Part shown: in pieces, positions 31,790-38,969 of the stretch
Position numbering within the stretch: the stretch's first letter is position 1
Layout of the letters: each line of letters opens with the position of its first letter
From: DATFWC01 sp045801465
GTDB taxonomy: Bacteria > Pseudomonadota > Alphaproteobacteria > Rhizobiales > Xanthobacteraceae
Direction of reading: 5' to 3'
Length of the DNA stretch: 38,969 nucleotides
Assembly: GCA_045801465.1 (NCBI GenBank)
Contig: JBJMSU010000165.1
Coordinates: 1-38,969, forward strand
The notes under the pieces: generated by a model
What the model saw: only the letters and a program-made list of their open reading frames with translations
What the model was told of the DNA's origin: nothing
The model's database searches: none
Position numbers and translations under genes: made by a program

Positions 31790-33658
31790 CTATTCGGCCG
31801 CTTGGCGTGCTGCCGGCTCCCGATCACGGCGCGCGCGGCGGCCGCCGCGCGGCCACCAGCGGCGTTTGCGCCGGCCGGTGTCAACCGGTCCAAGCTCGAT
31901 GTCGCACACCAACTTGGCACCCTCTTGACGCGCCTCGAGGACGAGCTTGCGCTCATGGAACGCTTCGAGCTCCGGCCGGTGACCGACGCTGATGATCGTC
32001 GTGTTCGGGAGACGCCTTTCGATCAGCTTCATCAGATACTCCTGGCTCGGCGGGTCGAGCGCGGAAGTGGCTTCGTCCATCACCAGGATGTCGGGCTTGT
32101 GGACCAGGAGCCGCGCAAAGGCGACGCGTTGCTTCTCGCCGCCCGAGAGGGTCTGATCCCACGACTTTTCCTCATCGAGCAGGTCGATCAGATGACCGAG
32201 GCCGACCTGCTCCATCGCCTCCGCCACGTCCTTCTCGGGCACTTCGTCAATGCCGTCGGGATAGGTCACCGCACGCCGCAGCGTGCCGAGCGGCATGTAG
32301 GCGCGCTGCGGCAGCAGGAACAAGCGCGCGTCGGACTGGATTTCCAGCCTGCCGCCGCCCCATGGCCACAGACCGGCGATGGCACGCACGAGCGAGCTTT
32401 TCCCCGTGCCGGATTCCCCGACCACGAGGACCTTCTCGCCGGGAGGAATGCAGACCTCGGCCTCGTTGACGACCACCGTGCCGTCGTCGAGCGTGACCGA
32501 CAGGTCGGTGAGCCGTAATGCGACCCCGTCGCATTCGCCATGCTCGATCAGCCCGACGCCGGATTTCTCGGCGCGGTCGAGGTGGTCGAGCGAGACGATC
32601 AGCGAGGCCACGCGGCGTGCCGAAGCGGTCCAGTCGGCGAACTTCGGATAGTTGTCGACCAGCCAGCTGAAGGCCTGCTGCACGATGACGAAGGCGGAGG
32701 CTGCCTGCATGATTTGTCCCAGGCTCATCGACCCGTCGAGGAACTTGGGCGCGCACAGGATCACCGGCACGACCGGCGCCAGGATGCCGCTGCCCTGGTA
32801 GACGACCGTGGTGCGCATGGTCTGGAAGCATACGTCGCGCCAGCGGCGCAGGACTTTTTCGAGCGCGTCATCGACGCCAGCGCGCTCCTCCGGCTCGCCG
32901 CCGATCAGCGCGATGCTCTCGCCGTTCTCGCGCACGCGCGTGAGCAGGTAGCGGTACTCGGCTTCCGCTTGGTTCTTGGCTTCCGCCACCGGAACAAAGC
33001 GGCGGGCGATCAGCACCATCGATCCGCTGGCAATGATGGCATAGACGATGGCGCCGAGGACCAGGAAGGCCGGAATCGTAACGTTGGCGCCCCCGATCGG
33101 GATGGTCAGAGACCCGCCGATCGTCCACAAGACCACGATGAACGTGAGGGCCGACAGCGTCGCCGACACGATGCCGACGACGAACTCGACCGGGGAGTCC
33201 GTTGCCAGACGGAGATCCTCCGCCATGCGGTATTCCGGATTCTGGTGGTCCCCCTTGACGAGATTGAGCTGGTAGTAGCGGCCCTCGTTGAGCCACCGAT
33301 CGGTAAGGTGGCTGGCGAGCCAGCGGCGCCAGCGCCGCTGCATCGTCATGCGCAGATAGACGAGAACGACCCACGACAGCACACTCGCCACCGCGATCAC
33401 CGGGAAGATGATCGCCTGGAAGAGGACGACGTCGCCGTTCTTGTTCTCGAGCGCGTCGAAAATGGTCCTATTCCAGACCGTGAGCTGGTATTGGATGACC
33501 AGTTGCACTGCGATGGTGACCAGCAGGCTGCCGGTGAGAAACCATGCGATGCGCTTGGCCTTGCCACGCCAGAATTGCGACGCAACCTGCCAAAACTGCT
33601 TCAACAGATACCGCCGCTTGCGGTCTTCGAGGGCTTCGTCGTGGTCGTCGTGGCTCAT
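31790..33658 (-). CDS. SbmA/BacA-related ABC transporter, permease-ATPase fusion (BclA/ABCD-like)
   Basis: A 622-residue half-transporter. The N-terminal half has about six membrane helices and the SbmA/BacA-type region (VYLRMTMQRRWRRWLASHLT, YYQLNLVKGDHQNPEYRMAE). The C-terminal ATPase has Walker A GESGTGKSS (about 413), signature LSGGEKQR (about 503), Walker B ILVMDEATSALD (about 523) and the switch His in ISVGHRPEL. Relatives include bradyrhizobial BclA and the ABCD/YddA group, importing peptides or acyl compounds. The C-terminus is very basic (TGRRKRRWWPRGGRRARRDR). ATG at 33658 has a GGGAG site. Substrate not deducible; peptide uptake or envelope-lipid roles are both possible. Confidence 0.9.
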   Translation of the reverse strand: MSHDDHDEALEDRKRRYLLKQFWQVASQFWRGKAKRIAWFLTGSLLVTIAVQLVIQYQLTVWNRTIFDALENKNGDVVLFQAIIFPVIAVASVLSWVVLVYLRMTMQRRWRRWLASHLTDRWLNEGRYYQLNLVKGDHQNPEYRMAEDLRLATDSPVEFVVGIVSATLSALTFIVVLWTIGGSLTIPIGGANVTIPAFLVLGAIVYAIIASGSMVLIARRFVPVAEAKNQAEAEYRYLLTRVRENGESIALIGGEPEERAGVDDALEKVLRRWRDVCFQTMRTTVVYQGSGILAPVVPVILCAPKFLDGSMSLGQIMQAASAFVIVQQAFSWLVDNYPKFADWTASARRVASLIVSLDHLDRAEKSGVGLIEHGECDGVALRLTDLSVTLDDGTVVVNEAEVCIPPGEKVLVVGESGTGKSSLVRAIAGLWPWGGGRLEIQSDARLFLLPQRAYMPLGTLRRAVTYPDGIDEVPEKDVAEAMEQVGLGHLIDLLDEEKSWDQTLSGGEKQRVAFARLLVHKPDILVMDEATSALDPPSQEYLMKLIERRLPNTTIISVGHRPELEAFHERKLVLEARQEGAKLVCDIELGPVDTGRRKRRWWPRGGRRARRDREPAARQAAE

Positions 33659-33841
33659 TTGAGCTCCCAATCACCCTGGCGGTCGCCACGGGGAATTCCG
33701 GGGCGGCCATTCGGTTCCGGCAGGGGGCGCCTAGCAGCGCGGCGCAAAAGGGAACAAATGCCGCAGGCTCGTTGCCGACATGCCGGACATTGCGCCGTGC
33801 CGACAACCGGGTTGAGATAGGCAAGGCGAGGCGGCATACCC

Positions 33842-34318
33842 GTGATTCTGGAACTGCGAACCCTCTACTTCGAAGATCTGACCGTCGGCATGACCGAGCG
33901 GCTGTCGAAGATCATCTCGTCGTCCGACGTGGTGGGGTTCGCCGAGGTCACCGGCGATCGCAACCCGATCCATCTCTCCGAGCATTTCGCCGCCAAGACG
34001 CGATTCGGAACGCGCATCGCGCACGGGCTCTACACGGCAAGCTTGATCTCGGCCGTTCTCGGCACCCGCCTTCCGGGACCGGGCGCCATCTATATTTCGC
34101 AGACGTTGAATTTCCGTGCTCCCGTGCGGATCGGCGACACCGTTGACGTGACGGTCACGGTCACGCACCTCATCCCCGAACGACTGCGGGCACGCCTGAC
34201 CTGCACCTGCAAGGTCGGAGACGATCTCGTGCTCGACGGCAAGGCGCTGGTGAAGGTGCCCTCGATGTCGGCGTCGCGACGACAACGGCCCGAAGGCGGT
34301 TCGCGGCCGCGCGACTGA
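33842..34318 (+). CDS. MaoC-family (R)-specific enoyl-CoA hydratase
   Basis: A 158-residue hot-dog-fold hydratase (PhaJ type), converting 2-enoyl-CoA to (R)-3-hydroxyacyl-CoA. The diagnostic motif is VTGDRNPIHLSEHFA with the catalytic dyad Asp39 and His44, followed by FGTRIAHGLYTASLIS and FRAPVRIGDTV. GTG at 33842 is used, preceded by GAGGCGG about eight bases upstream. The last 18 residues are polar and Arg-rich. It may link fatty-acid oxidation to polyhydroxyalkanoate supply or a specialised acyl pathway; no PHA synthase is in the window. Divergent from the BacA-related gene. Confidence 0.9.
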   Translation: MILELRTLYFEDLTVGMTERLSKIISSSDVVGFAEVTGDRNPIHLSEHFAAKTRFGTRIAHGLYTASLISAVLGTRLPGPGAIYISQTLNFRAPVRIGDTVDVTVTVTHLIPERLRARLTCTCKVGDDLVLDGKALVKVPSMSASRRQRPEGGSRPRD

Positions 34319-34380
34319 GGCGAATCGCTGGTATTGCCGCGACGGACGCAGGGTATGCGCCGCACCCGTGGAGCAGAGAC

Positions 34381-34737
34381 ATGGAAAGTGCAAGACGTCC
34401 GTTGGTGGGCTTGATGGGCCTTGCGATGCTGTGCTGTTCTGCGACCAGCTCGCGCGCGGACGCGATCGATGGCAATTGGTGCCATGCCGATGGGCGCCGG
34501 CTCACCATTCGCGGGCCGCAGATCGTCACGCCGGGCGGCGCGAAGATGAGCGGCGATTACGCTCGGCACTCCTTCCACTATGTGGTTCCGGCGGGAGAGC
34601 CGGGCACCGGCGAGACCGTGTCCATGGTTCTTCTTTCCGAATACCTGATGCACGCGCGGCAGGGCGGCAATGACGCGCCGGTGCAGGTGTGGAACCGGTG
34701 CCCGCCGGAAATCACCGAATTGCGGCGCATAGGTTGA
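34381..34737 (+). CDS. Small secreted protein of unknown function
   Basis: A 118-residue protein with a signal peptide (MESARRPLVGLMGLAMLCCS, then ATSSRADA) and a mature domain beginning IDGNWCHADGRRLTIRGPQI. It contains two cysteines (34 and 107) that could form a disulfide in the periplasm. I recall similar short exported proteins (GNWC...GRRLxIxGP) in Bradyrhizobiaceae but know no function. ATG at 34381 has only a weak GAGCAGAG site. It lies 62 bp after the MaoC gene and 116 bp before the MFS gene on the same strand. Confidence 0.72.
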   Translation: MESARRPLVGLMGLAMLCCSATSSRADAIDGNWCHADGRRLTIRGPQIVTPGGAKMSGDYARHSFHYVVPAGEPGTGETVSMVLLSEYLMHARQGGNDAPVQVWNRCPPEITELRRIG

Positions 34738-34853
34738 ATGCGCCGGGCGCATCTGGTGGGTCTGCGTCTAGTGATTTACCACAACGAGTCTTGCCCATTC
34801 CGACGAGCCATATCGGAAGGAATGCGACCTCGCCGGATGGAACTTGACCGCTG

Positions 34854-36314
34854 ATGGATGCGACGATTGCCCGCAACGAAACCCGGCTCTTGAGCCATCG
34901 CGACGCGCGGGCCATCGTGCTCGGCGTCCTGCTCCCGGTTTTCATGGGATCGGTCGATACCACGATCCTCGCGAGCGCGCTTCCGACCATCGGCCGCGAC
35001 CTGGGGAACATTCACGCGCTCCCCTGGCTGGTCACCGCCTACCTGATCGCCGCGACGGCGGTCACGCCGCTCTATGGCAAGATCAGCGACATTCGCGGCC
35101 GCCGCGCAACGCTCGCCGTGTCCATCGCGGTCTATATGGCGGGTTCCCTGATCTGCGCGTTCGCGCCGGACATGTTTGTTCTCATCCTCGGCCGGGTCGT
35201 GCATGGGCTGGGCGGCGGCGGACTGACGTCGCTCGCCATGATCGTGCTGGGCGACATCGCGGCGCCCAAAGATCGCGGGCGCTACTATGCCTATTTCGCC
35301 ATAACCTACTCGACGGCTGGAGCGACCGGGCCGGCGCTGGGGGGCTTCCTCGCCGACCATGTGCATTGGTCGATGATTTTCTGGCTCAACATTCCGCTCG
35401 GGCTGATCGCGCTGGCGCTGACGTCGTCGCTGCTGCGCCGCCTGCCGCGCTACGAGCGCTCGCATCGTCTCGATGTCATCGGCGCGGTGCTGATCATGGC
35501 GGCGAGCGTCTGCTTCATGCTCGCGCTCAATCTTGCCGGCGTGCGCCTGCCCTGGACCTCGCTTCCCATTCTCGGCCTGCTTGCGCTTGCCGCCATGCTG
35601 GGCGGCAGCTTCGTGGCGCGGCTCATGGCCGCGCCCGAGCCGCTCATTCCCATCACGATCCTGGCCAACCCGGAGGCGCGGCTGGCGATCATCGCCAATG
35701 CGTTCGGGTGGGGATCGATCATCGGCCTCAACATTTTCTTCCCCATGTTCCTGCAGAGCGGCATGGGCGCGTCGGCAACGAATGCGGGCCTGAGCCTCGT
35801 GGTGATGATGGCGTCGTTGAATTTGAGCGCCGGCGCCGCCGGTCAGTTGCTCGGACGCGTGCGGCACTACAAGACGGTGCCGATGATCGGGCTTGCAATC
35901 GCGATCGCATCCCTCGCGACGCTGGCCTGGCAAGGGGAAAACGTGAGCCTTTGGATGTTCGAGGTCCTGGTGGTGCTGATCGGGATCGGTTTCGGCCCCC
36001 TCGCCCCGCTCTCCACCGTCGTGCTGCAGAACTCGGTGCCCATTCACCAATTCGGCACCGCGATGGGCACCATGAACTTCTCCCGCAACCTGTTCTGCAC
36101 CATCATGGTCGCGGTGTTCGGGGCGCTGGTCCTCGGCAGCGGCCCCGGCGAACTCGCGATCCAGACACCGGGGTTGCACCCGGAGGTCGGCAGTGCCGAA
36201 GGGTTTGCGCGGGTTTTCCTGGCGGCGGCGGCCTCCTTGTCGGTGGCGCTGTTCTGCCTGCTGCTTTTGAAGGAGAAGCCGCTGCACACGGACGTGGCGC
36301 CGGCACCCGAGTGA
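34854..36314 (+). CDS. MFS transporter, DHA2 (14-TM) drug-efflux type
   Basis: A 486-residue inner-membrane proton-driven exporter. It opens with a short cytoplasmic N-terminus, then helix 1 with the DHA2 motif (VFMGSVDTTILASALPTIGR). The A-motif GKISDIRGRR lies between helices 2 and 3, and the antiporter C-motif region YSTAGATGPALGGFLAD follows in helix 5. Hydrophobicity suggests 14 helices. The substrate could be a drug, dye or metabolite. No adjacent membrane-fusion protein or repressor is visible. Its stop (TGA 36312-36314) abuts the stop of the convergent CoxL-like gene; the two stops together read TGATCA, so there is no room for a terminator between them. Confidence 0.92.
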   Translation: MDATIARNETRLLSHRDARAIVLGVLLPVFMGSVDTTILASALPTIGRDLGNIHALPWLVTAYLIAATAVTPLYGKISDIRGRRATLAVSIAVYMAGSLICAFAPDMFVLILGRVVHGLGGGGLTSLAMIVLGDIAAPKDRGRYYAYFAITYSTAGATGPALGGFLADHVHWSMIFWLNIPLGLIALALTSSLLRRLPRYERSHRLDVIGAVLIMAASVCFMLALNLAGVRLPWTSLPILGLLALAAMLGGSFVARLMAAPEPLIPITILANPEARLAIIANAFGWGSIIGLNIFFPMFLQSGMGASATNAGLSLVVMMASLNLSAGAAGQLLGRVRHYKTVPMIGLAIAIASLATLAWQGENVSLWMFEVLVVLIGIGFGPLAPLSTVVLQNSVPIHQFGTAMGTMNFSRNLFCTIMVAVFGALVLGSGPGELAIQTPGLHPEVGSAEGFARVFLAAAASLSVALFCLLLLKEKPLHTDVAPAPE

Positions 36315-38639
36315 TCAGCGGTTTGCGGCGCGCATGGCGAGCCAAATCTTCTGCGCGGTCGCCGGCATTTGCACGTAGGGGGCGCCGATCGTGGCGAGGG
36401 CGTCGTTGACGGCGTTCATCACCGCCGGCAGCGCACCCACCGTGCCGGACTCGCCGGCACCCTTCACGCCGAGCGGGTTGGTCCTGGTCGGCACCTCGTT
36501 CTCGCCCAGCGTGAAGGCGCAGAAGTCGGCGGCGCGCGGCATCCGATAGTCCATGAACGAGCCGGACAGGAGCTGGCCTGACCCATCATAGGCGATGTCC
36601 TCCATCAGCCCCTGGCCGAGGCCCTGCACGATGCCGCCGTGCAGCTGCCCCTCGACCAGGAGCGGATTGATCATATGGCCGACGTCGTCCACGGCGGTGT
36701 AGCGCATCACCTCGACCGCGCCGGTGGCCTCGTCGATCTCGACCTCGGCAATATGGCACCCGTTGGGAAACGTGCGCTGGCCGCCGTCGAACGTGCCGGT
36801 CTCGAACAGACCCGGCTCCATGCCTTTGGGCAGCTTGGCGGGAACAAAGGCGGTGCGCACGACATCCACGAGATCGACTGCGTTGTCGGTTCCGGCGACG
36901 ACGAACTTTCCGTCCGCGAATTCGATGTCCTCCGCGCCTGCCTCGAGGAGATGCGCGGCGAGCCGCTTGCCCTTGGCGATGATCTTGTCCGCCGCGATCA
37001 GCATGGCGGTGCCGCCGCACGCGGTCGAGCGGGAGCCGAACGTGCCGGTGCCGATCATGACCTCGTCGGTGTCGCCAAAGGTGAAGCGGATGCGGCGCCG
37101 ATCGATGCCGAGCTTGTCCGAAATGATCTGGCGGAACGTGGTCTGGTGGCCTTGCCCGTGGTCGTGCGTCCCGACCGCAACGGTGACGCTGCCGGTCGGA
37201 TCGAAACGGATCTCGGCATGTTCGATCAGCCCGGCGTTCGACGCCTCGACCGTGTTGGAGATGCCGATGCCGGCGAGCCTGCCGCGTTTGCGCGCCGCCG
37301 CGCGGCGCGCCGCAAACCCTGCATAGTCGGCCTGCCGCAGACAATCTTCCAGGTTCTTGCCGAAGTCGCCGCAGTCATAGGTGTAGACGAGCGCCGTCTT
37401 GAACGGCATGGCATCGGCGGGAATGGTGTTGCGCCGGCGCAGCTCCGCCGGATCGATCGCGAGCTTGCGCGCCGCGAGATCGACCAGCGTCTCGAGCACA
37501 TAGGCGGCTTCCGGCCGGCCAGCGCCGCGATAGGGGCCGGTGAGCATGGTGTTGGTCAGCACGCCGGTCGTTTCGACGTGAATGGCAGGGGTGGTGTAGG
37601 TGCCGGCGAGGACGCCGAGATTGTTGGTGGCAGGGCCGGCGGCGCGATCGGACGTGTGGTAGGCGCCGATGTTCACGAGCGTGCGCGCGCGCAACGCCAG
37701 GAACCGGCCCTCGTCGTCCAGGCCGAGCTCCGCCTCCGTGATGTTGTCGCGGCAGTGTTCGTCCGACATAAGGCCTTCGCCGCGCTCGGCGACCCATTTC
37801 ACCGGCCGCCCGATGAGCCGGCTCGCCAGCGCTGCGAGCGCGTATTCGGGATAGAGGCCGCCCTTCATGCCGAAGCCGCCGCCGACGTTCTCGGAGATCA
37901 CGCGGAATTTGGTCTCGGGAACCTTGAAGATGTCACCCGCAAGAATGCGCCGGATGGTATGCGGTCCCTGGACCGTGCAGCGCAAGGTGGTGCGATCCTC
38001 GCGCGGATCGTAGAGCGCGAGGCAGCCGCGCGGCTCGAGCGAGTTGGTGGTGAGCCGGTTGATCACCATGCGATGGCGCACGACGTGGGCGGCTTTACCG
38101 AGCGCATCCTCGGCTGCCGCTTTGTTTCCCGCCTCGTGAAAGAAGGCCTGGTTGTCGGGGCATTGCTCCCACACTGCCGGAGCGCCCGGCTGCACCGTGG
38201 CATCGGCCATGACCACCGCCGGCAGCGGCTGGTAATCGACCTCGATCGCTTCCGCCGCATCCTTCGCCCGATGCAGCGTGTCGGCGACGATGAAGGCGAC
38301 GGGGTCGCCGATATAGCGGACCCGCTCCCGGGCAAGCAGCGGCTGCGCAGCGATGAAGGCCGGCGAGCCGTCGCGCCGCTTGCGCGGATACTTCGGCCGC
38401 TGCAGTCCCAGCGCCCGGATCTCGGGATGATCGCCGGTGAGGATCAGTTGCACGCCGGGCAGCGCGCCCGCACGCTCGACCGCAACGGCACGGATGACAG
38501 CATGGGCGTGGGGCGAGCGCAGCGCATAGGCGCGGGCCTGCCCCAGTTCCGCGACGTCATCCACATAACGTCCAGCGCCTCTGAGGAGATAGGGATCCTC
38601 CTCGCGCGGGACGGATTGCCCGATGCCGAACTCACCCAT
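36315..38639 (-). CDS. Xanthine-dehydrogenase family molybdopterin-binding subunit (form II CoxL-like)
   Basis: The 774-residue large subunit of a molybdenum hydroxylase. It opens with GIGQSVPREEDPYLLRGAGR, then SENVGGGFGMKGG and the active-site loop TGPYRGAGRPEA (about 371). That loop is the form-II type; true CO dehydrogenase (form I) has AYRCSFR and binds copper through the cysteine. The catalytic glutamate lies in GVKGAGESG (about 728). It therefore probably hydroxylates an unknown aldehyde or heterocycle rather than oxidising CO. ATG at 38639 has a strong GGAGGAA site. No FAD (CoxM) or 2Fe-2S (CoxS) subunit gene lies on either side. Confidence 0.93.
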   Translation of the reverse strand: MGEFGIGQSVPREEDPYLLRGAGRYVDDVAELGQARAYALRSPHAHAVIRAVAVERAGALPGVQLILTGDHPEIRALGLQRPKYPRKRRDGSPAFIAAQPLLARERVRYIGDPVAFIVADTLHRAKDAAEAIEVDYQPLPAVVMADATVQPGAPAVWEQCPDNQAFFHEAGNKAAAEDALGKAAHVVRHRMVINRLTTNSLEPRGCLALYDPREDRTTLRCTVQGPHTIRRILAGDIFKVPETKFRVISENVGGGFGMKGGLYPEYALAALASRLIGRPVKWVAERGEGLMSDEHCRDNITEAELGLDDEGRFLALRARTLVNIGAYHTSDRAAGPATNNLGVLAGTYTTPAIHVETTGVLTNTMLTGPYRGAGRPEAAYVLETLVDLAARKLAIDPAELRRRNTIPADAMPFKTALVYTYDCGDFGKNLEDCLRQADYAGFAARRAAARKRGRLAGIGISNTVEASNAGLIEHAEIRFDPTGSVTVAVGTHDHGQGHQTTFRQIISDKLGIDRRRIRFTFGDTDEVMIGTGTFGSRSTACGGTAMLIAADKIIAKGKRLAAHLLEAGAEDIEFADGKFVVAGTDNAVDLVDVVRTAFVPAKLPKGMEPGLFETGTFDGGQRTFPNGCHIAEVEIDEATGAVEVMRYTAVDDVGHMINPLLVEGQLHGGIVQGLGQGLMEDIAYDGSGQLLSGSFMDYRMPRAADFCAFTLGENEVPTRTNPLGVKGAGESGTVGALPAVMNAVNDALATIGAPYVQMPATAQKIWLAMRAANR

Positions 38640-38822
38640 CGATCATTCCTCCATCATCACGCGTCCGGTCGCCCCGGGGGCTGCCGGCTGCAGCGATGCG
38701 TCGTCATGCAACAGGTTTGTGGGAGGAGCCGATCGTGCGATGCCGATGGTATAGCGGAACGATCCTGGGCTGATCCAGAGCCTCGTCAACGGACGCGTCG
38801 CCACGGCGGTCCGCCGGCCCCA

Positions 38823-38969
38823 TCAAATCCGGTTTCCCGCGCTCCAGGTCCAGAAATCGCGGCCTTCCTCGCGCATGAAGCGGGCGAGCACCATGTTGTG
38901 GACTTCCGATGCACCGTCAACGAGGCGGGCGGCGCGCGCGGCGCGGTAGATCCATTCCAGCACGGTGTC
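38823..38969 (-). CDS. Acyl-CoA dehydrogenase, C-terminal end (5' part outside window)
   Basis: The last 48 residues of a minus-strand gene. The reading frame from the window edge gives EWIYRAARAARLVDGASEVH, then NMVLARFMREEGRDFW and a TGA stop. The RLVDGASEVHN segment is the conserved C-terminal FAD-contact region of acyl-CoA dehydrogenases. The chain length and substrate cannot be judged. The 183 bp to the CoxL-like start show no terminator that I can see, so the two could be co-transcribed. Confidence 0.85.
   Translation of the reverse strand, partial: DTVLEWIYRAARAARLVDGASEVHNMVLARFMREEGRDFWTWSAGNRI

Noticed and set aside
36315..38639. True aerobic carbon-monoxide dehydrogenase large subunit
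   Set aside because: The active-site loop is PYRGAGR, not AYRCSFR, so the copper-binding cysteine of form I CoxL is absent.
1..38969. tRNA or rRNA genes, CRISPR arrays, insertion sequences, phage or integron features
   Set aside because: Read through on both strands by eye; no cloverleaf-like T-loop sequence, no regularly spaced repeats and no transposase or integrase product was seen.

Overview
This is a GC-rich, gene-dense chromosomal segment. Its gene families, codon use and dispersed palindromic repeats suggest an alphaproteobacterium of the order Hyphomicrobiales (Rhizobiales), near Bradyrhizobium, Rhodopseudomonas or Pseudolabrys. That placement is inferred from protein features and synteny recalled from memory; no rRNA gene is present to confirm it. 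I see 31 protein-coding genes, two of them cut by the window edges, and no tRNA, rRNA, CRISPR array, transposase, integrase or phage gene.

Left part (1-9,300): envelope and housekeeping genes. These are a MltB-type lytic transglycosylase (partial), galU, an LpxO-like aspartyl/asparaginyl beta-hydroxylase, a beta-barrel outer-membrane protein, a KpsF/GutQ-type arabinose-5-phosphate isomerase, an SPFH-NfeD membrane pair, a 54-residue membrane protein with its own terminator, and ferrochelatase (hemH). A 460-bp gene-free stretch (5,870-6,330) is filled with nested palindromes. Next (9,314-13,306) come a periplasmic 5'-nucleotidase-like enzyme with one altered metal-ligand position, a coupled cupin plus PaaK-like ligase pair in which the ligase lacks the usual P-loop, and a small unknown gene.

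Middle (13,432-20,631): one minus-strand operon in the order acyl-CoA synthetase, livG, livH, livM, substrate-binding protein, livF. It looks like an ABC importer for a carboxylic acid coupled to CoA activation of the imported compound. At 20,817-26,548 lies the most distinctive locus: an orphan TadG-like pilus-assembly protein and a receiver-domain protein in one operon, divergent from a 1,188-residue protein that joins CHASE8-like sensor, HAMP, histidine kinase, receiver, HPt and EAL (c-di-GMP phosphodiesterase) modules. The layout suggests a phosphorelay that sets c-di-GMP and acts on an envelope or pilus-related protein.

Right part (26,558-38,969): catabolic and transport genes. They include an orphan Bug/TctC binding protein, a fused indolepyruvate ferredoxin oxidoreductase, a small zinc-ribbon-like protein, a BacA/SbmA-related ABC transporter, a MaoC hydratase, a small secreted protein, a 14-TM MFS exporter, a form-II CoxL-like molybdenum hydroxylase subunit without its usual partner subunits, and the C-terminal end of an acyl-CoA dehydrogenase. 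Overall this is a metabolically versatile soil-type genome rich in CoA-thioester chemistry.
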